Source: Ignavibacteriaceae bacterium (GTDB taxonomy: Bacteria; Bacteroidota; Ignavibacteria; Ignavibacteriales; Ignavibacteriaceae). Taken from it: a stretch of DNA of 11,671 nt. The stretch spans positions 1 through 11,671 of the forward strand of contig JANWIS010000014.1 in the NCBI GenBank assembly GCA_025449775.1. The letters run 5' to 3'. The notes beneath the pieces are model-generated. The model did not search any database, was not told where the DNA came from, and saw only the letters and a list, made by a program, of their open reading frames with translations. The position numbers and the translations under genes were made by a program. Shown piece by piece: positions 7,744-11,671 of this stretch. The number at the start of each line of letters is the position of its first letter. Within the stretch, counting starts at the first letter, position 1.

Positions 7744-8984
7744 TACAAGGTTAATAATTTCTTCATCAGTAAACTTTTTATTTTCTCTTGCAACCTGAGA
7801 ACGGCAATTGTTTCTCCATTATCGTTTACAACCGGGAAGTAAACAATTCGTTTCAACCTTGCAGGACCCGGCTGATCAACTTTAACATTAAAACGCGTGT
7901 CTTCAGTAGGTCTTTCAAAGTTTAATACTTTCTTCTGTAAAGCAGCGCTTACTGTTAATCCATCAGTCAATGGGTAAAATTCTTTTTTAACTTTGTCGCC
8001 CTCGAAAATTATTCTTTGCATCGAAGATAATTTTTCATCTATCAAAATCAGATCAACGCCTTCTGAATTTGTCAAATCTTTAACAGCACGATTAGTATTC
8101 TTAACCAAATCATCCAAACTAATGCTGCTGTAAATTCTGTCAGTGCCGGCTAATATTTTTCTTACTACTTCTCTGTTAATACCGGTTTCAGCTGGTACTG
8201 CAGCTTTGTGTTTTTCTGTGTGTGTTTCTCTTTCGGTTTGCTCGACTGGCTTTGTATCTTTTACAAGTTCAGTTGCATTTTGATTTTGTTTTGATTCTTC
8301 GAACTGCCAGTTTTTAAAATCTTCGGGATCTTCTATTAATTCTTTTTTTAGTTCTTCCTCATTTTCACTAACCAAATCGCTTTTTATTTCCATTGTATCT
8401 TCAACAGGCAGTTCAGCTTCTATTGAATCGAGATCGGGAATAAATTGTTGTGTAACCACTGCTGGCATTTCAGTTTCATCAGGTACTTCTTCAATTGCAT
8501 TTTGCTTATTAGAAAAGGCTCTGAAGCTAATTGGTTTTTTTCTGTCAACAATTCCAAACTTCCTGTCGAGATCAATACTAACATCCGGCAGTTTCAACTC
8601 ACCGTATTTCTGCAGGTTGTTGCCGATTGCCGGGTGTTTGCTCATCAAACTTTTAAATGTAGCTTTATCAAGTTTATAATAAATCAATCTGCTGAAAGCA
8701 ACTGCGGAGGAGATCCTTCTCGTTTCATCCATCAATTCTTTTTCGCCGAAGAAGTCATTAAAAATTTTGTTACTTACATAATTGTTCGATGGGAACTTTA
8801 CCCTGAGGTCTCCTTTGATAATCAAGAAGAGAGAATTGCTTTGATCACCGGTTTTATAGATAACTTCGCCTTCTCTTGCCTCCCTTATTTCTTTTTGATC
8901 GAAGATAGGAATTAGTACGGCTTCCTTTATCCCGGAAAAAAGTTTGTTGTTCTTAATATCCTGTATTGTCTTATAAACTGGCAT
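7743..8984 (-). CDS. Two-domain sensor: cyclic-nucleotide-binding-like domain, acidic linker, GAF-like domain
   Basis: A 413-residue soluble protein. Residues 15-125 match the cNMP-binding (CRP/PKA-R) beta-roll: LFSGIKEAVL, then EGEVIYKTGDQSNSLFLIIKG, and a phosphate-binding-cassette-like stretch FGE (79-81) with R90 and SSA (92-94). The Arg can be aligned without gaps to the family's PRxAT position, but the cassette is imperfect, so ligand binding is uncertain. A long linker (about 160-265), rich in Glu, Asp, Lys and Gln, looks disordered. Residues 270-400 resemble a GAF domain (VDLILIDEKL, YPLTDGLTVSAAL, RIVYFPVVNDNGETIAVLRLQ) and end in a short helix. There is no HTH, so it is not a CRP-type activator. 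The stop overlaps the ATG of the pseudokinase gene by one base, so the pair looks like a CNB-GAF-HisKA-HATPase protein split in two. It is divergent from the ECF sigma gene. Confidence 0.82.
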   Translation of the reverse strand: MPVYKTIQDIKNNKLFSGIKEAVLIPIFDQKEIREAREGEVIYKTGDQSNSLFLIIKGDLRVKFPSNNYVSNKIFNDFFGEKELMDETRRISSAVAFSRLIYYKLDKATFKSLMSKHPAIGNNLQKYGELKLPDVSIDLDRKFGIVDRKKPISFRAFSNKQNAIEEVPDETEMPAVVTQQFIPDLDSIEAELPVEDTMEIKSDLVSENEEELKKELIEDPEDFKNWQFEESKQNQNATELVKDTKPVEQTERETHTEKHKAAVPAETGINREVVRKILAGTDRIYSSISLDDLVKNTNRAVKDLTNSEGVDLILIDEKLSSMQRIIFEGDKVKKEFYPLTDGLTVSAALQKKVLNFERPTEDTRFNVKVDQPGPARLKRIVYFPVVNDNGETIAVLRLQEKIKSLLMKKLLTL

Positions 8985-9136
8985 TTCTTTAATAACTATT
9001 ATCGATTTGTTTAAAATTAGTTATCGGTTGATAAAAGTGCAAAACAAATTAAATTTAGTATGATATCATATCAAGTCAGAACGAGATTAATAATTTCATT
9101 ATTTTGAATCCTAAAATACTGAAAATCATCTTACCA
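8985..9136. promoter_or_regulatory. Divergent control region between the CNB/GAF gene and the ECF sigma gene
   Basis: A 152-nt AT-rich region that must hold the promoters of both divergent units. It contains a perfect palindrome at 9059-9070, direct repeats TTATCGATT (8999-9007) and TTATCGGTT (9021-9029), and a 7-bp inverted repeat ATAACTA/TAGTTAT (8992-8998 and 9018-9024). For the minus-strand unit, a Bacteroidota-like pair TTG (9074-9072), 19 nt, then TTAATTTG (9052-9045, one mismatch to TAnnTTTG) is possible, and it would place the palindrome in the promoter spacer. For the plus strand, TTGATA (9028-9033) and TAAATT (9050-9055), 16 nt apart, are a weak sigma-70-like pair. Promoter assignments are guesses; the repeats are directly visible. 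Confidence 0.5.
9059..9070. promoter_or_regulatory. 12-bp perfect palindrome, candidate operator
   Basis: TATGATATCATA is its own reverse complement. It lies about midway in the divergent region, 75 nt from the CNB/GAF start and 67 nt from the sigma start. Each half also reads as a -10-like hexamer (TATGAT), one per strand, so it could be a dimer binding site or a symmetric bidirectional promoter element. AT-rich DNA gives short palindromes by chance, hence modest confidence. Confidence 0.4.
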
Positions 9137-9697
9137 ATGGAAGAAAGGCAATTAATTGAAAAAGCACAGGCTGGTGATAAAAAAGCTCTAAACGAGTTGG
9201 TGAAAAAATATGAGCAGACTATTTATAATTTTGCCTTTAAAATCTGCCGGGATAAAAATTTTGCTGAACAGATAATGCAGGAAACTTTTTACAGCATGAT
9301 TAAATCGCTTCATCAGTTTGATCACAATTCAAAATTATCAACCTGGCTTTACAGGATTGTAAGCAATCATTGTATTATGCTTGCTCGTAAGCTAAAGAGT
9401 CGTTCTTTCGTTTCAATCGATGATGATGAAAATTTATTCGAAGAAAAATACACAGCTGATTGGAATTCAATTCCTTACAAAGATGCAGAGAATGAGGAAC
9501 TAAAAACAATTCTTGATAACGCAATACAAAAGCTTTCTCCGGAATACAGGATCGTTTTTCTTTTAAGAGATGTTGAAGGTCTTTCGACCGAAGAAACATC
9601 ACAGATTACTGAACTATCAATTCCTGCTGTTAAATCAAGGCTTCACAGGGCACGGGCTTATTTGAGGAAAGAAATCAACGAGGCATTTATCCGATGA
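9137..9697 (+). CDS. ECF-type RNA polymerase sigma factor
   Basis: A 186-residue group 4 (ECF) sigma factor that directs RNA polymerase to a specific set of promoters. It has only regions 2 and 4. Region 2 covers about residues 15-90 (AGDKKALNELVKKYEQ, then FAEQIMQETFYSMIKSLHQF and the STWLYRIVSNHC core that contacts the -10 element). Region 4 covers about 128-180 (LSPEYRIVFLLRDVEGLSTEE, then a helix-turn-helix ending AVKSRLHRARAYLRKEI). I chose the ATG at 9137 because the family start (ExxLIEKAQAGD) fits it directly; a TTG at 9104 would only add 11 atypical residues. No Shine-Dalgarno is evident. Its stop overlaps the start of the small zinc-finger gene (ATGA), the standard arrangement for a sigma and its anti-sigma factor. 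Auto-regulation is likely by analogy but not shown. Confidence 0.92.
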   Translation: MEERQLIEKAQAGDKKALNELVKKYEQTIYNFAFKICRDKNFAEQIMQETFYSMIKSLHQFDHNSKLSTWLYRIVSNHCIMLARKLKSRSFVSIDDDENLFEEKYTADWNSIPYKDAENEELKTILDNAIQKLSPEYRIVFLLRDVEGLSTEETSQITELSIPAVKSRLHRARAYLRKEINEAFIR

Positions 9698-9927
9698 AAA
9701 AGAAAAAAGTAAGCTGCAAAAACGTAATGAAACACATCTGCGAAAGTTTGTGTGAAGATCTTAACGATGAAAGATGTGTGGAAATAAAAAATCACCTCGA
9801 ATCATGCGCCAATTGCAAACAATATTTCAGGTCGGTTGAAATTACAATTGACTGTTACAGAAAATATAACGTTCAAATGCCTGGAGAAGTTCATGGTCGA
9901 TTAATGAAAATACTCGGACTGGATTAG
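9694..9927 (+). CDS. Soluble zinc-binding anti-sigma factor candidate (ZAS / zf-HC2 type)
   Basis: A 77-residue basic, Cys-rich protein with no membrane segment. The core H34-x3-C38-x2-C41 is the zinc-binding anti-sigma signature, and C8 lies 26 residues before H34. This matches, by my recollection, the C11/H37/C41/C44 ligand spacing of the redox-sensing anti-sigma factor RsrA. Further Cys residues are at 16, 20, 28 and 54. The ATGA overlap with the ECF sigma gene strongly supports a role in binding and silencing that sigma factor. It is shorter than RsrA and ends soon after the zinc domain (KILGLD), so it would act in the cytosol rather than sense envelope signals like FecR or RseA. Whether it responds to oxidation, zinc or something else cannot be read from sequence. 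Confidence 0.8.
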   Translation: MKKKKVSCKNVMKHICESLCEDLNDERCVEIKNHLESCANCKQYFRSVEITIDCYRKYNVQMPGEVHGRLMKILGLD

Positions 9928-9971
9928 CCTTCAAATCTCCACCTTATTAATTAAATCTAATCTTCTGCAAT

Positions 9972-9989
9972 AAAATTGAAATTTTTTTT
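9972..9989 (+). terminator. Possible AU-rich terminator after the sigma/anti-sigma unit
   Basis: AAAATT (9972-9977) can pair with AATTTT (9980-9985) across a very tight 2-nt loop, and the stretch continues into eight T residues (9982-9989), 45 nt after the anti-sigma stop. The stem has no G-C pairs and overlaps the T-run, so this is a weak candidate chosen mainly for its position. Confidence 0.25.
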
Positions 9990-10015
9990 AATTGCCATTA
10001 TTTTTTTTACTTGCA

Positions 10016-10078
10016 TGCAGTAGGATATTCCATTCTGACTATTTATTTTTCAAAATAAATCAATTTGTTCCTACTGCA
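10016..10078. repeat. 63-nt nested inverted repeat
   Basis: TGCAGTAGGA (10016-10025) and its exact reverse complement TCCTACTGCA (10069-10078) flank a second, inner inverted repeat, ATTTATTTT (10041-10049) / AAAATAAAT (10052-10060), which has a 2-nt loop. The segment could fold as a long stem with an inner AT hairpin in RNA of either strand. No long T-run follows on the plus strand, so it is not a simple terminator. It could be an RNA structure, a regulator site or a short repetitive element. Confidence 0.55.
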
Positions 10079-10132
10079 AAATGATAGTAGTTTTGTGTAT
10101 TGGAATCAGCATAGCTATTTGATGAAATTATT

Positions 10133-10291
10133 GTGGTGGAAGCGATTTCTGGAAAAATTTATAAGTTAAAATCAGGAAAATCATACAGAAAATTTATACA
10201 CCGGCCCGAAGATGAAATCCACGGACAAATTATTATCCGGTACAATTCAAAAAAAAATATTGAACCGGTTAAAGTTCTGCTCGTGCAATGA
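10133..10291 (+). CDS. Possible 52-residue small basic protein, unrecognised
   Basis: An open frame from a GTG (10133, with another GTG right after) to a TGA at 10289-10291. The in-frame stop upstream is at 10112-10114, and there is no ATG. The product is basic, rich in Lys, Ile and Tyr (starting VVEAISGKIYKLKSGK, with HGQIIIRYN in the middle), with a patterned alternation that looks protein-like. It has no signal peptide, membrane segment or motif I recognise. No Shine-Dalgarno is visible and the start is non-ATG, so it may be a chance ORF or the remnant of a decayed gene. Confidence 0.27.
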   Translation: MVEAISGKIYKLKSGKSYRKFIHRPEDEIHGQIIIRYNSKKNIEPVKVLLVQ

Positions 10292-10386
10292 TATCAGTAT
10301 TAATTTAAAGTATTGGATTATCCATCCTATCCTATTTTCACTTATCAATTTTTGAATCAGGAAATTTTCTAATGAAATAATGAATC

Positions 10387-10424
10387 GGAATCCTGTGTTT
10401 AAAAAATATTTACAGCAGGATCCC
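10387..10424 (+). promoter_or_regulatory. Hairpin in the presumed leader of the TonB receptor gene
   Basis: GGAATCCTG (10387-10395) pairs with CAGGATCCC (10416-10424) at eight of nine positions, and TGT/ACA inside can extend the stem past a bulged G. It ends 35 nt before the receptor ATG and does not cover its ribosome binding site. It could be a 5' UTR stabiliser, a protein-binding site or a terminator for upstream transcription; no T-run follows, which argues against the last. Confidence 0.4.
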
Positions 10425-10447
10425 TAAAGTTTGTTCATATTGATAAT

Positions 10448-10453
10448 CAGGAG
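10448..10453 (+). promoter_or_regulatory. Shine-Dalgarno of the TonB receptor gene
   Basis: AGGAG within CAGGAG lies six bases from the ATG at 10460. It is the clearest ribosome binding site in the window and fixes the start directly ahead of the signal peptide. Confidence 0.7.
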
Positions 10454-10459
10454 TCAATT

Positions 10460-11671
10460 ATGAAAATGTCTTTTAAAATTTTCCTTTCATTACTATTAAC
10501 AGCTTACCAAATAATTTTTGCCGGAACAACCGGCAGACTGGCAGGAAGAATTACAGATGCAACAACAGGTGAACCGCTGCCTTTTGTAAATGTGATAATT
10601 ATGGAAACCACGCTCGGTGCAGCTTCTGATATTGATGGTTATTATTCTATAATTAATATTCCTCCAGGTAATTACACAATCAAAGTATCTGCAATAGGTT
10701 ATAACAGTGTTACATTCCAGGCAATAAAAGTTTCAATCGATTTAACAACAACTCTCGATGTTCAATTAACTTCATCCACTGTCGAATTAACTGAGGAAGT
10801 TGTGGTTGTTGCCACAAAGCCGCTTGTACAAATGGATTTAACTGCAAGCACTTCGATAGTTGGCGAAGATGTTATTTCACAATTACCTGTTGCTGAAATA
10901 CAGGATGTACTTAGACTTCAGGCTGGAGTTGTCGTTTCTGCCGGTGGAAACATTCATATCAGGGGTGGAAGATCTAATCAGGTCGCTTATCAAATTGATG
11001 GTGTTCCTGTAACTGATGTTTATGACGGAAGTTCAACTATTAATGTTAATCAGAATGCTGTTCAGGAAATGCAGGTTATAAGTGGTGCTTTCAATGCCGA
11101 ATATGGACAAGCTCAATCGGGCGTTGTAAATCTTGTTACAAAAGATGGAAGCAATGAGTTTGCTGGGAATATCCAGATTTATTCAGGTGATTATTTATCA
11201 GATAAAACTTCAGTATTTACAAATATTGATGATGTAAGCCCGATAGCTGTAAGAAATATAGAAGGAAGTTTGAGCGGACCGATACTAGAGGATAATTTAT
11301 ATTTCTATTTAAACGCCAGATATTATTTAAACTCCGGTTCGCATTATGGACAAAGATATTATCTTATCAGCGACAGAGCATTTGAAGATCCAATTACACA
11401 AGAAATTAATGTTCAACAAAATGGTGATAAAGCGTATGTATCCATGAATGAAGAGGAACGAATTTATGGTCAGGGTAAAATAACATACAGATTGCTCCAG
11501 GGATTGAAGTTAAGCTACAACTATTTGCTGGATAAAAAAGATTACCAGGAATATGATCATGTTAACAAACAAACTCCCGACAATAATCTTCTTAGATATA
11601 ATAAAGCATACACAAATATTTTTGCAATCAATCATGCTCTTTCATCAAACAGTTTCTACACACTTAATTTA
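10460..11671 (+). CDS. TonB-dependent outer-membrane receptor, 3'-truncated by the window
   Basis: The first 404 residues of an outer-membrane receptor; the frame is open to the last base. Residues 1-21 form a signal peptide (MKMSFKIFLSLLLTAY and following) with likely cleavage after IIFA. Residues about 25-104 form a carboxypeptidase-regulatory-like beta-sandwich (GRLAGRITDATTGEPLPFVNV, DIDGYYSI, PPGNYTIKVSAIGY). EEVVVVATKP (112-121) resembles the junction or TonB-box region. The plug domain follows from about 127 to 235 (LPVAEIQDVLRLQAGVV, IHIRGGRSNQVAYQIDGVPV, FNAEYGQAQSGVVNLVTKDG), then the first barrel strands. This architecture is typical of Bacteroidota-group receptors, which import glycans, siderophores or other large substrates. 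The ligand cannot be told from this part. No SusD-like gene is in view; downstream sequence would show whether one follows. Confidence 0.93.
   Translation, partial: MKMSFKIFLSLLLTAYQIIFAGTTGRLAGRITDATTGEPLPFVNVIIMETTLGAASDIDGYYSIINIPPGNYTIKVSAIGYNSVTFQAIKVSIDLTTTLDVQLTSSTVELTEEVVVVATKPLVQMDLTASTSIVGEDVISQLPVAEIQDVLRLQAGVVVSAGGNIHIRGGRSNQVAYQIDGVPVTDVYDGSSTINVNQNAVQEMQVISGAFNAEYGQAQSGVVNLVTKDGSNEFAGNIQIYSGDYLSDKTSVFTNIDDVSPIAVRNIEGSLSGPILEDNLYFYLNARYYLNSGSHYGQRYYLISDRAFEDPITQEINVQQNGDKAYVSMNEEERIYGQGKITYRLLQGLKLSYNYLLDKKDYQEYDHVNKQTPDNNLLRYNKAYTNIFAINHALSSNSFYTLNL

Larger units (their letters stand above)
9928..10459. other. 532-nt gap before the TonB receptor: hairpins, T-runs and one doubtful small ORF
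   Basis: After the anti-sigma stop the sequence becomes strongly AT-rich, with T-runs at 9982-9989 and 10001-10008, a two-part inverted repeat at 10016-10078, a possible 52-codon ORF at 10133-10291, a hairpin at 10387-10424, and a ribosome binding site for the receptor at 10448-10453. No larger ORF, tRNA-like or rRNA-like segment was seen. It probably holds the end of the sigma unit and the promoter and leader of the receptor gene. Confidence 0.6.

Noticed and set aside
8445..8915. 156-codon plus-strand ORF antisense to the CNB/GAF gene
   Set aside because: It lies wholly inside a gene with recognisable domains, and its translation is Phe/Cys-rich with no motif, as expected for an antisense shadow.
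7743..8984. CRP/FNR-family transcription regulator
   Set aside because: The cNMP-binding-like domain is followed by a linker and a GAF-like domain; there is no helix-turn-helix.
9104..9136. TTG start giving an 11-residue longer ECF sigma factor
   Set aside because: The added residues are not typical of the family, and the ATG at 9137 sits exactly where ECF proteins normally begin.
9137..9927. Fec-type (FecI/FecR) iron-uptake regulatory pair
   Set aside because: The anti-sigma is 77 residues and soluble with a zinc motif, not a membrane-spanning FecR, and the visible part of the receptor shows a carboxypeptidase-regulatory-like domain rather than a clear STN domain.
9928..10459. CRISPR array, tRNA or insertion-sequence remnant
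   Set aside because: There are no regularly spaced direct repeats, no cloverleaf with a T-loop motif, no transposase fragment, and no target-site duplication flanking the inverted repeat at 10016-10078.

Overview
The window is AT-rich and densely coded. It looks like a chromosomal segment of a Gram-negative member of the Bacteroidota/Chlorobiota/Ignavibacteriota assemblage. The main clue is the partial TonB-dependent receptor at the right end, which has an N-terminal carboxypeptidase-regulatory-like domain and an EEVVVVATKP-type junction, as is typical of that group. The long form of LspA, the AT-rich leaders and the mostly weak or absent Shine-Dalgarno sequences agree. Placement within the group (for example Ignavibacteria) is inference.

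Left block, plus strand (1-3237): the 3' end of lspA (lipoprotein signal peptidase), an overlapping RluD-type pseudouridine synthase, cysS (cysteinyl-tRNA synthetase), and a stand-alone CheY/DivK-like receiver. The receiver gene converges on the next block, and the two coding regions overlap by 12 nt at their stops.

Middle block, minus strand, read from 8984 down to 3226: five tightly packed genes that probably form one operon. They are a cyclic-nucleotide-binding-like plus GAF-like sensor protein, a small histidine-kinase-like protein, miaA, a family-2-type glycosyltransferase, and a GlcD-type FAD-linked oxidase. The first two share one nucleotide (TAATG). Together they look like a sensor kinase split into an input half and a kinase half. 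The kinase half has lost the phospho-acceptor His and most ATP-binding motifs, so it is probably a pseudokinase. I regard this pair as the most unusual thing in the window.

Right block, plus strand (9137-11671): divergent from the sensor pair is an ECF sigma factor gene overlapping (ATGA) a 77-residue soluble zinc-binding anti-sigma candidate. The spacing of its ligands, C8/H34/C38/C41, resembles redox-sensing ZAS proteins. The 152-nt divergent region contains a 12-bp perfect palindrome and a pair of TTATCGRTT direct repeats 22 nt apart. After the anti-sigma gene comes a 532-nt sparsely coding gap with two hairpin-forming inverted repeats and one possible 52-codon ORF. The gap ends at a TonB-dependent receptor gene that has a clear ribosome binding site and runs off the window.

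Links between blocks are inference. The orphan receiver, the pseudokinase/sensor pair and the ECF/anti-sigma pair could form one signalling module. The sequence shows only proximity and a shared divergent control region, not interaction. I saw no tRNA, rRNA, CRISPR array, insertion sequence or prophage gene.
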